DNA of 64,000 bases from Betaproteobacteria bacterium (GTDB lineage Bacteria > Pseudomonadota > Gammaproteobacteria > Burkholderiales > Ga0077523). Each line of letters begins with the position of its first letter. Positions within the stretch are counted from its first letter, which is position 1. The translations under genes were made by a program, and so were the position numbers. Under the pieces are notes generated by a model that made no database searches, was not told the DNA's origin, and saw only the letters and a program-made list of their open reading frames with translations. Below, piece by piece: positions 1 to 9,264 of this stretch. Location of the stretch: NCBI GenBank assembly GCA_016125475.1, contig WGLR01000026.1:16823-80822 (forward strand). Reading direction: 5' to 3'.

Positions 1-2
1 TC

Positions 3-656
3 GCGGACTGCGTCGAGTCCATGGTGACGGCTTCATCCGTCCCGGTCACGGTCAAGACGAGGATCGGCATCGACCGGGACGACACGACGGACCGTCTGTA
101 TGCGCTGGTGGAGCGTGTGCGACGCGCGGGCTGTCGAACGGTGATCGTGCACGCACGCAACGCGTGGCTGCAGGGGTTGTCCCCCAAGGAAAACCGCGAA
201 ATCCCCCCACTCCGCTACCCGGTCGTGCACGCACTGAAACAGGACTTCCCGGACCTGCTCGTCGTGGTCAATGGCGGTATCGACAGCGTCCCGGATGCGT
301 GCGGGCACCTGGCACGGGTGGACGGGGTGATGGTCGGTCGCGAGGCCTACTACAACCCGTGGATGCTCTCCACGGTCGACGCCGAGGTCTATGGCGAGCC
401 GGGCGGGAATCGTACGCGCGGCACGGTGGCCGCGGCGTTCGCGGAGTACGTGGAACGGGAGATGACGACAGGTACGCCGCTGACGGCCATGACGAAGCAC
501 CTTCTCGGCCTCTTCCAGGGCCAGCCCGGCGCCCGTGCGTGGCGCAGGACGCTCAGCGAGGAAGCCCGCATGCCCGGCACCGGGCCCGAGGTGATCGACC
601 GCGCGCTCGCGCGCGTCTCGCCTCTCGGGGAAGCAACGGCGGCCGCGGCCGCCTGA
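3..656 (+). CDS. dusA: tRNA-dihydrouridine(20/20a) synthase DusA, C-terminal part (5' end outside window)
   Basis: FMN-dependent enzyme that reduces uridine to dihydrouridine in the tRNA D-loop. The reading frame is open from base 3, so the gene starts before the window. About 217 residues are visible, against roughly 330 for the family; the N-terminal half with the catalytic cysteine is therefore missing. Seen: the FMN-barrel segment VKTRIGID, the DusA-type stretch HARNAWLQGLSPKENR, the flavin-phosphate region VVVNGGI and DGVMVGREAYYNPW, and the C-terminal helical domain with KHLLGLFQGQPGARAWRR. The motif pattern is DusA rather than DusB or DusC. It ends in an alanine-rich tail. The next gene is on the opposite strand. 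Confidence 0.93.
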   Translation, partial: ADCVESMVTASSVPVTVKTRIGIDRDDTTDRLYALVERVRRAGCRTVIVHARNAWLQGLSPKENREIPPLRYPVVHALKQDFPDLLVVVNGGIDSVPDACGHLARVDGVMVGREAYYNPWMLSTVDAEVYGEPGGNRTRGTVAAAFAEYVEREMTTGTPLTAMTKHLLGLFQGQPGARAWRRTLSEEARMPGTGPEVIDRALARVSPLGEATAAAAA

Positions 657-725
657 ATTCCCGCCGACGCGCGCGCCGGTCGGGTGATCGGCGCGGGTTC
701 GGTGAGTGTGGAAGTCGTGAAGCGG

Positions 726-1160
726 TCAGTCCAGGGTGTCGGTCCAGGACACGCGCCGCACGGGCGACCGTACCGGCCGGTTCGCGAGTCGCTCGTCCGG
801 ACTTTCGATGACCGAGGCGATCACGGCAGTTGCGGAGGGCCCGCGGGCGAGCGTCGGCACGCCCTCGCTCACGCGGACCGCGACGAGGTCGCCTCGATGC
901 GTGATCAGGCCGTCACCGACGCGCGCGCTCATGCTGGTCCGGCCGTCACGAGTCGGCGCGCGCAGCGCAACGTTGACCCACGTGTCGCCCTGAATCCCGG
1001 AAGTTGTCAGGGACTTTTCCACCAGCACGCCGGGCCGTGCCTCCACGAACACACCCTCGACCCGCCCCATCACCTGCGTATCGGTCGGTGTACCGACCGT
1101 CGTGCAGCCCTGGGCTGCCAGGACCACCAGAACGCCTGCCACTCCCTCGAGAAACCTCAC
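726..1160 (-). CDS. Small predicted lipoprotein, function unknown
   Basis: 144 residues. The GTG start at 1160 is preferred because GGAGG lies five bases upstream; an ATG four codons earlier (1172) contains that GGAGG and is less likely. Residues 2-18 form a hydrophobic signal (FLEGVAGVLVVLAAQG) followed by a cysteine at about 19, an imperfect lipobox (AQG-C), so lipid attachment is probable but not certain. The mature part is rich in Val, Arg and Gly and matches no family I recognise. The gene is transcribed divergently from cysB, with about 217 bp between them, and convergently with dusA. Confidence 0.6.
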   Translation of the reverse strand: MRFLEGVAGVLVVLAAQGCTTVGTPTDTQVMGRVEGVFVEARPGVLVEKSLTTSGIQGDTWVNVALRAPTRDGRTSMSARVGDGLITHRGDLVAVRVSEGVPTLARGPSATAVIASVIESPDERLANRPVRSPVRRVSWTDTLD

Positions 1161-1377
1161 AGCGACCTCCATGCATTGACGGCGACCGGCCCGGACTGGG
1201 CCGGTCGCCCCGGGCTGTCGGCGCGACTCCCGGTGACGAGAGGCATAGCGGCAGAAACTCACATTTCTTTAGATTTTTGCAGTCAAGGGGTCGCCCGGCC
1301 CAAATTGGGGGCGTCAGCCGGAACGACGCCTGCGATAATCGCGGCGCCGCCGTCGGATCGGCGCCCCCATTTCATCC

Positions 1378-2298
1378 ATGAAACTTCAGCAATTCCGGAC
1401 GATCGTCGAGGTTTCCCGACAGGGGCTGAACCTCTCCAAGGCCGCGCAGACGCTCCACACCTCGCAGCCCGCACTGAGCAAGCAGATCCTGCAGCTCGAG
1501 GAGGAACTCGGCGTCACGATCTTCGTCCGCAGCGGCAAGCGCTTCACGGGCGTCACACCGCCGGGACAGGAGGTCCTGGCGATTGCCGAGCGCATCCTCC
1601 TGGAGGCGCGCAGCCTCAAGGACGTCAGCGCGGAGTTTCACCGCGAGTCCACGGGCTCGCTCACGATCGCGACCACGCACACGCAGGCCCGCTATGCGCT
1701 CCCGCAGACCGTGCGCCAGTTCATGCGCCGCTATCCCGAGGTGAGACTGTCCCTGCGCCAGGGAAGCCCGACGCAGATCGCCGAGCAGGTCATTCACGGC
1801 CACGCGGACATCGCGATCGCCACGGAAGCCCTCGACCTCTACGATCCGCTCGCGATGCTTCCGTGCTACGAATGGAACCGCTGCGTCGTCGTGCCACCCC
1901 GCCACCCGCTGCTCGAGATGAAGCGGATCTCGCTCGAGGCCGTCGCGAGACACCCGATCATCACCTACGACTTCGCGTTCACCGGCCGTTCGACCATGCA
2001 GCGGGCGTTCGAGTCGCGCGGCGTCAAGGCCGACGTGATCCTCACGGCGATCGATGCCGACGTCATCAAGACCTACGTCGAACTCGGTCTGGGGGTGGGC
2101 ATCATCGCGAACATGGCGTTCGACCCCAGGCGCGACCGCTCCCTGCGCGCCATCGATGCCTCGCATCTCTTCGAGCCGAACGTGACCCGTATCGGCATCC
2201 GCCGCAACGGCTATCTGCGGGGCTTCACGTACGACTTCATCGAGATGTTCGCACCGCACCTCACGCGCGACGTCGTCGACGCCGCGCTCGCCGCCTGA
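1378..2298 (+). CDS. cysB: LysR-family regulator, CysB/Cbl type
   Basis: 306-residue transcription factor of the CysB branch. It controls sulfate assimilation and cysteine synthesis in response to O-acetylserine or N-acetylserine and sulfur supply. The winged-helix domain (residues 1-60) has the CysB-typical MKLQQFRTIVEVSRQGLNLS and HTSQPALSKQILQLEEELG. The effector domain carries THTQARYALP, GHADIAIATEAL and ITYDFAFTGRS, all characteristic of CysB/Cbl rather than generic LysR proteins. Length fits the family (about 310-325). CysB and Cbl cannot be separated confidently without alignment. It is divergent from a small lipoprotein gene, and an AT-rich stretch at 1258-1285 is the likely promoter area. 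The downstream redox genes and the distant metY suit a sulfur-metabolism context. Confidence 0.9.
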   Translation: MKLQQFRTIVEVSRQGLNLSKAAQTLHTSQPALSKQILQLEEELGVTIFVRSGKRFTGVTPPGQEVLAIAERILLEARSLKDVSAEFHRESTGSLTIATTHTQARYALPQTVRQFMRRYPEVRLSLRQGSPTQIAEQVIHGHADIAIATEALDLYDPLAMLPCYEWNRCVVVPPRHPLLEMKRISLEAVARHPIITYDFAFTGRSTMQRAFESRGVKADVILTAIDADVIKTYVELGLGVGIIANMAFDPRRDRSLRAIDASHLFEPNVTRIGIRRNGYLRGFTYDFIEMFAPHLTRDVVDAALAA

Positions 2299-2346
2299 CC
2301 TGATCCCTGCCCGCGGCACCCGGAGCTCCGTCCACCCTTCGCCTCC

Positions 2347-2366
2347 CGATCGGAAAAATCGATCGG
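2347..2366. promoter_or_regulatory. Repeated CGATCGG upstream of the peroxiredoxin gene
   Basis: Two copies of CGATCGG (2347-2353 and 2360-2366) are separated by AAAAAT, about 125 bp upstream of the peroxiredoxin-glutaredoxin start. The CGATCG core is itself palindromic, so this could be a protein-binding site in the promoter. Which regulator would bind is unknown; I do not assign OxyR. Confidence 0.3.
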
Positions 2367-2491
2367 ACGGAACGATTTATTGCGTTGGCCACCGAACACA
2401 CATACGCGTAACTTCCATTCCATCGGCGCGACGCGACGAACACGTCCACGTGTCGCGAATGTCACGAAACCAGCGCAAGGAGAAGTGAATC

Positions 2492-3238
2492 ATGACCCAG
2501 ACCCTCGAGAATCGCGAAGGCAAGCGGATCCCCGACGCCACGTTCCGCGTCCGCGAGAACAACGAATGGAAGACCATCACGTCCGCAGATCTGTTCAACG
2601 GCAGGACGGTTGTCGTCTTCTCGCTGCCGGGTGCATTCACGCCGACGTGCTCGTCGACGCACCTGCCACGCTACAACGAGCTCGCCCCCGCGTTCCGCGC
2701 GAACGGGGTCGACGCGATCCTCTGCGTCTCCGTCAACGACACCTTCGTGATGAACGAATGGGCGAAGGACCAGGAGGCCGACAACGTCACGCTGATTCCG
2801 GACGGAAACGGCGAGTTCACGGACGGCATGGGGATGCTCGTCGACAAGACGGACCTGGGATTCGGCAAGCGCTCCTGGCGGTACTCGATGCTCGTGAAGA
2901 ACGGCGTCATCGAGAAGATGTTCATCGAGCCGCAGAAGCCCGGTGACCCGTTCGAGGTGTCGGACGCCGACACGATGCTCGCGTACATCAACCCGAACGC
3001 GAAGAAGCCCGACCAGGTCGCCATCCTGACCCGGGAAGGCTGCGGTTACTGCGCGAAGGCCAAGGAACTGCTTGCGAAACTCGGCTACGACTACGCCGAG
3101 GTCCCGTTGCCTCACACGGTTCGCAGTCGCGTCCTCGGCGCGGTCGCAAACGCCCAGACCGTGCCGCAGATCTACATCAACGGAGAACACATCGGCGGGC
3201 TGGAAGCCCTCGAGGCCCGGGCAGAGCGGGCCGCCTGA
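2492..3238 (+). CDS. Peroxiredoxin 5-glutaredoxin fusion (glutathione amide-dependent peroxidase type)
   Basis: 248 residues in two domains. Residues 1-165 are an AhpC/TSA Prx5-type peroxiredoxin with the peroxidatic motif [14 protein letters not shown] (catalytic Cys in PxxxTxxC). Residues 175-248 are a glutaredoxin with the CxxC site in [14 protein letters not shown] and the glutathione-binding [14 protein letters not shown]. Hybrids of this kind, as in Haemophilus and Chromatium, reduce hydroperoxides using glutathione through the attached glutaredoxin. The strong Shine-Dalgarno AAGGAGA fixes the start. The gene is followed by a hairpin and, 90 bp on, by a dihydrolipoamide-dehydrogenase-like flavoprotein that could be a reducing partner. 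The protein is probably cytosolic (no signal peptide). Confidence 0.93.
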   Translation: MTQTLENREGKRIPDATFRVRENNEWKTITSADLFNGRTVVVFSLPGAFTPTCSSTHLPRYNELAPAFRANGVDAILCVSVNDTFVMNEWAKDQEADNVTLIPDGNGEFTDGMGMLVDKTDLGFGKRSWRYSMLVKNGVIEKMFIEPQKPGDPFEVSDADTMLAYINPNAKKPDQVAILTREGCGYCAKAKELLAKLGYDYAEVPLPHTVRSRVLGAVANAQTVPQIYINGEHIGGLEALEARAERAA

Positions 3239-3261
3239 GGCAGCGCAGAAGTCCGCAAGGA

Positions 3262-3290
3262 AACCCGGCACCGCGGCGCGGTGTCGGGTT
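3262..3290 (+). terminator. Strong hairpin between the Prx-Grx and flavoprotein genes
   Basis: 13-bp stem (3262-3274 with 3278-3290, one G-U pair) and a 3-base loop. No T-run follows. It may reduce read-through or stabilise the upstream mRNA rather than terminate fully. Confidence 0.45.
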
Positions 3291-3328
3291 GCCTTCGCTG
3301 GAGCGACCATCACCGGCCAGGAAGCCCC

Positions 3329-4744
3329 ATGAAGCAGATCACCACGGAGGTTGCCGTGATCGGCGCAGGCACTGCGGGACTGGCGGCCCACCATGCGGCG
3401 GTCGCGGCCGGCAGTGACGCCGTACTCGTGGAGGCAGGCCCCTTCGGGACGACCTGTGCACGGGTGGGATGCATGCCGAGCAAGCTGCTGGTCGCTGCCG
3501 CCGAAGCCGTGCACGCCACGGGCCGGCTCGGGACGTTCGGCATCGACCTGCCGGGCACGCCCGTCGTCGACGGTCCCGCCGTCATGGCTCGTGTCAGACG
3601 CGAGCGCGACCGTTTCGTGAGCTTCGTGATCTCCGGTGTGGACGACATCCCCGCGAGGCAGCGGATCGTCGGCACCGCCCGGTTCCTGGACGATCACACC
3701 CTGGAACTGGATGGCGACCGCCGCGTCCGTTTCCGGTCGGCCGTGATCGCCACGGGGTCGTCACCGACGGTGCTGCCCTTTCTGAAGGCGGCGGGCGATC
3801 GCCTGATCGTGAACGACGATGTTTTCGCGTGGACGGATCTTCCGGGGTCCGTCGCGGTGTTCGGTCCGGGCGTGATCGGCCTGGAACTCGGTCAGGCGCT
3901 GCATCGACTGGGCGTTCGGGTCACCCTGTTCGGAAAGGGCGGGTTCGTGGGTCCGATCACCGACCCCGAGGTGCTCGATTACGCGTACCGCACTTTCGCG
4001 TCCGAATTCCCGCTTCATCCGGATGCCGACGTACGCGCATTGGAGCGAACCGACGCAGGCGTGCGCATCGATCACGCAGCCGCCGACGGCGCCCCGTGCT
4101 CGCTCACGGTGGACCACGTCATCGCCGCGACGGGCCGCACGCCGAACCTGCACCGGCTGAAACTCCGGAACACGTCGCTCGCGCTCGACCACCGTGGCAT
4201 CCCGTTGTTCGATCGCGAAACGCTGCGGTGCGGCCACAGCAACATCTTCATTGCGGGGGACGTCAACGACGACCTCCCCCTGCTGCACGAAGCCGCCGAC
4301 GAAGGCCGCATCGCCGGAGACAATGCCGCGCGCTTCCCGCAGTCCACCGGAGTATCCCGTCGGGCACCGCTCAACGTCGTCTTCTCCGACCCCCAGATCG
4401 CGATCGTCGGCCGGGGATTCGCCGATCTAGACCCGGGTCGGACGGTGCGCGGCCGAGTGTCGTTCGAGGACCAGGGACGTGCGCGGATGATCCTGCGAAA
4501 CCGTGGCCTGCTGCACCTCTATGTCGACGCGGACACCCGCCGCTTCGCGGGACTGGAGATGATCGGCCCGGATGCGGAGCACCTCGCGCATCTCGCGGCC
4601 TGGGCCCTTCAGGCGGGACTCACCGTGGACGACATGCTCGCGATGCCGTTCTATCACCCTGTCGTCGAAGAGGGCCTGCGCACCGCACTGCGCGATGCGC
4701 GCGAACAACTCGACGGCCCCCCGCGAGTCAGACCCGCTGCCTGA
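3329..4744 (+). CDS. Dihydrolipoamide dehydrogenase-like pyridine nucleotide-disulfide oxidoreductase
   Basis: 471-residue FAD/NAD(P)-dependent disulfide reductase. The N-terminal FAD fold is VAVIGAGTAGLAAHHAA and the redox-active disulfide is in TCARVGCMPSK (C-x4-C). A second Rossmann motif is SVAVFGPGVIGLELGQAL, the FAD-closing motif is NIFIAGDVNDD, and the dimerisation domain ends with the acid-base pair in FYHPVVEEGL. The dinucleotide motif GPGVIG departs from the usual GxGxxG pattern only mildly. This is not obviously the pyruvate- or 2-oxoglutarate-complex E3, because no E1 or E2 genes are nearby. The position just after the Prx-Grx gene suggests a stand-alone reductase for glutathione, lipoate or a related thiol. 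The substrate is inferred only. Confidence 0.85.
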   Translation: MKQITTEVAVIGAGTAGLAAHHAAVAAGSDAVLVEAGPFGTTCARVGCMPSKLLVAAAEAVHATGRLGTFGIDLPGTPVVDGPAVMARVRRERDRFVSFVISGVDDIPARQRIVGTARFLDDHTLELDGDRRVRFRSAVIATGSSPTVLPFLKAAGDRLIVNDDVFAWTDLPGSVAVFGPGVIGLELGQALHRLGVRVTLFGKGGFVGPITDPEVLDYAYRTFASEFPLHPDADVRALERTDAGVRIDHAAADGAPCSLTVDHVIAATGRTPNLHRLKLRNTSLALDHRGIPLFDRETLRCGHSNIFIAGDVNDDLPLLHEAADEGRIAGDNAARFPQSTGVSRRAPLNVVFSDPQIAIVGRGFADLDPGRTVRGRVSFEDQGRARMILRNRGLLHLYVDADTRRFAGLEMIGPDAEHLAHLAAWALQAGLTVDDMLAMPFYHPVVEEGLRTALRDAREQLDGPPRVRPAA

Positions 4745-4852
4745 CGGACGACGTCGGCGGCTTCACCGTGGCGAGGAAAGGCCTGGTACGTCGAAGCGCA
4801 CCGGACCGGGTCACGCCCACACCTTCGCGGCGCACGTGACCCGGGATACCCG

Positions 4853-6148
4853 TCAGCGGTGCCCGGACGCCTTGAGATGACCGTAGCGGGCGACACGGAT
4901 GTCCGCCTGGGCCTTGTGTCCCGCGAAACCTTCGATGGCACACAGGCGCGAGCAGTACTCCCCGATCATCGCGGACGCTTCAGGCTTCACCTTCTGGTAC
5001 GTGCACGTCTTGATGAACTTGCCGACCCAGAGCCCGCCCGTGTACCGCGCGGCCTTGCGCGTGGGCAGGGTGTGATTCGTGCCGATGACCTTGTCGCCGT
5101 AGCTCACGTTCGTCTCCGGACCGAGGAACAGGGCGCCGTAGTTCGTCATGCGGTTCAGGAAGTAGTCCGGATCCTTCGTCATGACCTGCACGTGCTCGGA
5201 CGCGATCCGGTCGGCCTCGGCGACCATCTCGTCGTAGGTGTCGCAGACGATGACCTGTCCGTAGTCCTTCCAGGCCTGCCCGGCCACGGCCGCGGTCGGC
5301 AGCACCTTCAGCTGGCGCTCGATCTCGCGCATCGTGTCCAGCGCGAGCTGCTCGGAGTTCGTGAGCAGGATCGCCGGTGAATTGGGGCCGTGTTCGGCCT
5401 GTCCGAGCAGATCGGTCGCGCAGATCTCGCCGTCGACCGTTTCGTCGGCGATGACGAGCGTCTCGGTGGGCCCCGCGAACAGATCGATGCCGACACGGCC
5501 GGCCAGCTGCCGCTTGGCCTCGGCCACGAAGGCATTGCCAGGACCGGCCACCATGTCGGTGGCCCGGATCGTCTCGGTTCCGATCGCCATGGCCGCGATG
5601 GCCTGCACCCCGCCCAGCACGTAGATCTCGTCCGCGCCCGCGAGGTGCATCGCGGTCACGATCGCCGGCGCGGGCTTGCCCTGGAACGGCGGCGCACACG
5701 CGATCACGCGCGGGACGCCCGCGACCTTCGCGGTGAGGATGGTCATGTGCGCGGACGCGACGAGCGGATATTTCCCGCCGGGCACGTAGCAGCCCACGCT
5801 GTTCACCGGAATGTTCCGGTGGCCGAGAATGACGCCGGGCAGCGTCTCGACCTCGACGTCGCGCAGGGAGTCCTTCTGGATCTGCGCGAAGTTGCGGATC
5901 TGCGTCTGCGCGAAGCGGATGTCCTCGACGTCGCGCTCGGGCAGGGAGCGCACGCACGCCGCGATCTCGTCCTCCGACAGACGGAAACTCGGCGGCGACC
6001 ACTTGTCGAACTTCTCCGAGAGCTCGCGGACCGCCGCGTCCCCGCGCTTTTCGACGTCGGCGAGGATGCCTTCGACGGTCGCCCGCACCTTGGTCTGCTC
6101 GGCCGCGTCGTCGGCGGCGCTGATTCCCTGCTTCAAAAACCTGATCAT
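4853..6148 (-). CDS. Stand-alone HisD-family dehydrogenase
   Basis: 431 residues, NAD-dependent zinc dehydrogenase of the histidinol dehydrogenase superfamily. Visible family signatures: [68 protein letters not shown] and [17 protein letters not shown]. No other his genes are near, and several positions differ from biosynthetic HisD (EHVQ where EHLE is usual; GPTE rather than GPSE). It is therefore more likely a catabolic relative, for example the sulfopropanediol 3-dehydrogenase (HpsN) type; the substrate is unknown. Start at 6148 gives the family N-terminus MIRFLKQG. The gene lies 22 bp behind a small exported-protein gene, probably co-transcribed, and converges on the flavoprotein gene. 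Confidence 0.85.
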   Translation of the reverse strand: MIRFLKQGISAADDAAEQTKVRATVEGILADVEKRGDAAVRELSEKFDKWSPPSFRLSEDEIAACVRSLPERDVEDIRFAQTQIRNFAQIQKDSLRDVEVETLPGVILGHRNIPVNSVGCYVPGGKYPLVASAHMTILTAKVAGVPRVIACAPPFQGKPAPAIVTAMHLAGADEIYVLGGVQAIAAMAIGTETIRATDMVAGPGNAFVAEAKRQLAGRVGIDLFAGPTETLVIADETVDGEICATDLLGQAEHGPNSPAILLTNSEQLALDTMREIERQLKVLPTAAVAGQAWKDYGQVIVCDTYDEMVAEADRIASEHVQVMTKDPDYFLNRMTNYGALFLGPETNVSYGDKVIGTNHTLPTRKAARYTGGLWVGKFIKTCTYQKVKPEASAMIGEYCSRLCAIEGFAGHKAQADIRVARYGHLKASGHR

Positions 6149-6170
6149 GAGTGGGTTCCTCGGTCCTTCG

Positions 6171-6653
6171 CTATGGCGTGATCTTGCTGAGCGGATGGAA
6201 AGCCGCACGCCCGGCTTCGCGTCCCGCGTTCCGGATCGTCACCGTCACCTGCATGCGCGGATCGAGAATGAAGCTCCCGCGTCCCGCGAGCAGGTTCACG
6301 CCCGCCGGGCGCAGCGGGACATCGACCCTGTCCGCTCCCGAGACGACGAATGCGGAGCCCCCGAGGCCCCGGGTCTCGACGGGGACGGCGGCACCCGAGC
6401 GGTCGGTGACGTACACGAGCAGCGCATTATCGTTCACGACGAGTTCGAGGTGGTAGGCCCCGCTCGCGGAGACTTCGCCGCCGTGCGGAGATCTGTAGGC
6501 CGCGCGGACGAAGTCTCCGTTGGCGGAGACCGTCGTTGCGCAAAGCGAAAGCAGACAGACGGCACGAACGATCATTCGTCCGGTCCCGGACGCCAGGCGG
6601 GTCACGCGGTGGCGGAGTGCCGGGAAGCGTGCAGTGCAACGGTGCGTCGTCAT
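6171..6653 (-). CDS. Small exported protein of unknown function
   Basis: 160 residues from the ATG at 6653, which follows GGGAGAAC. A hydrophobic segment ([18 protein letters not shown]) lies at residues 27-44; a second ATG at 6575 would place it at the very N-terminus as a normal signal peptide, so the true start is undecided. The mature part looks all-beta, with [25 protein letters not shown] and a final [17 protein letters not shown], resembling small periplasmic proteins that bind or present ligands, but I recognise no named family. It ends 22 bp before the HisD-like gene. Confidence 0.65.
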   Translation of the reverse strand: MTTHRCTARFPALRHRVTRLASGTGRMIVRAVCLLSLCATTVSANGDFVRAAYRSPHGGEVSASGAYHLELVVNDNALLVYVTDRSGAAVPVETRGLGGSAFVVSGADRVDVPLRPAGVNLLAGRGSFILDPRMQVTVTIRNAGREAGRAAFHPLSKITP

Positions 6654-6824
6654 GGTGTTCTCCCTGGGGCCTTTGCAGAGCGGGGGCGGCGCTGCCGGGT
6701 CGATGTCCGTCAGCACGCCCGCTCAGTATCGGGAGCACCTGCGACGGCACACCGGGAGAACTTGACCCGGAAGAATTCCACCCGGGGGTACATTCACAGA
6801 ATGGTCGGCAGCTCGGGAGAATCG

Positions 6825-8291
6825 TCAGCCGCCGCACCAGAGCGCTGAATTGCGGTTCTCGGCACTCGCCCCGGCGAGCAGCGGATGACAGTGCAAGGAT
6901 TCCTGTCTGCCCGTGATGAGGCGGACGAGTTGCCGCGCGCGCTCGAGTTCGGCACACGGAAAGGGCGACCGGCTGAGCGCTTCCAGCAAGGGCAGGATGG
7001 ACTCGCCGGCATAACAGGCGGCGATGTGCGGAACCCGGACCATCGCTTCACGCACGGCCGCCGTGAGCCAGTCCGCCGCCAGGTTCGTCGAGTCCAGGTG
7101 GTCGAATCGCGAGATCGGCGCGAGGAAGGGCTCCCGCAGGTCCGGCCAGACGCCTTCCTCGGCGTGGGGTCTCAGGCCATCGAGTGCGCTGACCGCCTCC
7201 TGTCGATACCCGGCTTCGGTGGCGATCCGTACGTGCGTGAGAGCCCGCTCCGGTCGCGGCTGCTCCGACGAGGCATCGCGCACGAACGACAGCGCATCGA
7301 GAAGTCCCGCGGCGCGCTCGTCGGGTCGCGGACACGCCATGGCTGCCGCGTAACGGTCGAGCGCACGGAAGTGATCGCGGATGCCGGCGCCCCCGAGAAG
7401 ACCGGGCCCGCCACGCCAGCGCCCCAGGAACCCGCGACTTCCCGGAAGCGTGCGAAGGCGGGCGATTCCGGCTCCCGCCGTCGCCGGGGTCGCTCCGCCT
7501 CGCACGCGTGCGTCCAGCACGCCCCGCTCGGCAGCCTCGCGCACGGTTTCGGGCGCCAGCGCAAAGATGTTGATGAGAAAGCTGTCCGGCGTGGCCGCGT
7601 GGTCGAAGGGGACGAGCGCACCGGCGCCTGGCACGAGACGGAAGAGTTCGAAGCCCATGGACCGAAGATGCTCCGCCGCCGCGAACTCGAACGCGTCCCC
7701 CGCGCGAACCTCGAACATCACCGCGGGACGAAGATCGCGCAGGACCCGTTCCGCGCCATTCAGCACGTCGAGTTCGCGCCCCTCGGCATCAACCTTCAGG
7801 AATGCAAGCCGATCCCAGCCGAGACGCGACGCCTCCTCGTCCAGTGTCACCATGGGCACCCGGATCGCACTCGCCTGCCGGGAAGCGTCCGCCGGTGCAT
7901 CGAGGCTGTTCAGCTCCGTGTCGTCACCGACGAAGAACGAGGCCTCGCCTGCCCTGGCGGAGACCGCTGCACGCACGACCGTCAGCCGGGACAGTCCGTT
8001 GTCCCGGGCCGAGGCCTCGAGCAGTGCTGCCGTATCGGGTGTCGGCTCGTAGGCGTGGAGGGCGCCCGACATTCCGATCGCACGTGCGATCGACAGCGCG
8101 TAGACACCCAGATTGGCGCCCACGTCCACGACGACGTCGCCAGGACGGACGTAGGCGCGCGCGAACGCGAACTCCGCCTCGAACCAGCGCTCCTGCTCGA
8201 GCAGCACGGCCGTCGATATCGAGAGCCGCCGTGGCACGCGAACCGCGACGTCGCCCTCGATCGCAATGCAATAGGATTCGTCGATCGACAC
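6825..8291 (-). CDS. FkbM-family SAM-dependent methyltransferase with C-terminal extension
   Basis: 488 residues from a GTG start at 8291 preceded by GGAGG; upstream codons in the same frame look non-coding. Residues about 50-230 form the FkbM fold: VRPGDVVVDVGANLG (motif I, SAM binding), the acidic residue in LHAYEPTPDT, FLKVDAEGRELDVLNG and RPAVMFEVR. Family members O-methylate sugars, lipids or secondary metabolites. Residues about 270-488 extend beyond the usual FkbM length and are helical, with many Ala, Leu and Arg; I see no catalytic motif there. No glycan cluster surrounds it. The lipocalin gene upstream is on the same strand, 188 bp away. Confidence 0.85.
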   Translation of the reverse strand: MSIDESYCIAIEGDVAVRVPRRLSISTAVLLEQERWFEAEFAFARAYVRPGDVVVDVGANLGVYALSIARAIGMSGALHAYEPTPDTAALLEASARDNGLSRLTVVRAAVSARAGEASFFVGDDTELNSLDAPADASRQASAIRVPMVTLDEEASRLGWDRLAFLKVDAEGRELDVLNGAERVLRDLRPAVMFEVRAGDAFEFAAAEHLRSMGFELFRLVPGAGALVPFDHAATPDSFLINIFALAPETVREAAERGVLDARVRGGATPATAGAGIARLRTLPGSRGFLGRWRGGPGLLGGAGIRDHFRALDRYAAAMACPRPDERAAGLLDALSFVRDASSEQPRPERALTHVRIATEAGYRQEAVSALDGLRPHAEEGVWPDLREPFLAPISRFDHLDSTNLAADWLTAAVREAMVRVPHIAACYAGESILPLLEALSRSPFPCAELERARQLVRLITGRQESLHCHPLLAGASAENRNSALWCGG

Positions 8292-8479
8292 AGGTCCTCC
8301 GAATCGTGTGTCAGGCAACTGCCGCGGACTGCCCCCGGGGCCTGGAAATCGTGGAACCCATCCGTGGAACACATCGGGCGACCGAGTCGATCTTACCAGT
8401 GCAGCCCCGCGCGAAAGCCCTCGACGGACGCACCGCCGCGACCGGACGGCGACGCGACGCCGCGTGCCCGAGCCGTTCG

Positions 8480-9073
8480 TCAGGGCGGGGGCCCGCTCCC
8501 GGTCCGATCCGCCCGGACGGTCTGCCGTGTGCGGGAGACGGCCGTCGTGTCGAACCCCTGCCGGGCCGCGGTGGCCAGTATCGCGTCGTATGTCGCGTCG
8601 TCCATCGTGGGAGAGCGGCTCAGGACCCACAGGTACTCCCGGTCGGGTGTGCCCACGAGCGACCAGGAATAGTCGGGTCCGAGTGCGATGATCCAGTAGT
8701 CCCCCCAGGTGAACGGCAGCCAGCGCAGCGCGCGCGGCACGAAGGACACCTCGAGCTTCGCGGCAGGGCCGTCCGGCCGGGCACGGCGGGCCACACCGTC
8801 GACGCTCTCCCGCTCGCCGTCCTTCAGCCGGCACGAATTGACGACCCCGACCTTGCCGTCGGGCGTCAGGGAATAGTCCGCCGTGACGTCCCCCACGCAC
8901 TGCTTCTGGAAGAAATTGGGAAGACGTGCGATCTCGTACCACCTGCCCTCGTATCGCTGGAGATCGACGTGGGGCACGACCGACAGCGGTGCCGGCGACG
9001 CCGCGCGCGCCACGGCACTCACGAACAGGAGGAGACATGCCCCCGACAGACTGCGCAAGATCCTTCCGTGCAT
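8480..9073 (-). CDS. Lipocalin (Blc-like), exported
   Basis: 197 residues; ATG at 9073 preceded by GGAGAGGA. Residues 1-24 are a signal peptide (SLSGACLLLFVSAVARA) with no clear lipobox, so the protein is probably periplasmic rather than an anchored lipoprotein. The lipocalin signature is GRWYEIARLPNFFQKQC at about residues 45-62, followed by beta-barrel strands and the conserved DYWIIALGPDYSWSLVG and LWVLSRSPTMDD. Bacterial lipocalins bind fatty acids or lysophospholipids and are tied to envelope maintenance. Length and motifs fit Blc. The gene is upstream of the FkbM gene on the same strand. Confidence 0.9.
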   Translation of the reverse strand: MHGRILRSLSGACLLLFVSAVARAASPAPLSVVPHVDLQRYEGRWYEIARLPNFFQKQCVGDVTADYSLTPDGKVGVVNSCRLKDGERESVDGVARRARPDGPAAKLEVSFVPRALRWLPFTWGDYWIIALGPDYSWSLVGTPDREYLWVLSRSPTMDDATYDAILATAARQGFDTTAVSRTRQTVRADRTGSGPPP

Positions 9074-9264
9074 TCCTCTCCGACTCCAGACCCGATCCGA
9101 TGATCCATGGACCGGCAAGCTGCCCGCGGGTTCGCACCTCGAGGCGTGCGCCATCGGCGGGACCGGCGCACGGCAATGCGCGCGTGCCACGCGCTCAACC
9201 CGGAGCGGGTCCGGCCGATAAGCCCATTCGCGGGACGTCCCGTACCCACGAATGGAGAAAGGTC

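Noticed and set aside
684..2303. Long plus-strand frame overlapping the lipoprotein and cysB
   Set aside because: It is an out-of-frame shadow of cysB and of the opposite-strand lipoprotein gene; its Arg/His/Pro-rich sequence has no motif.
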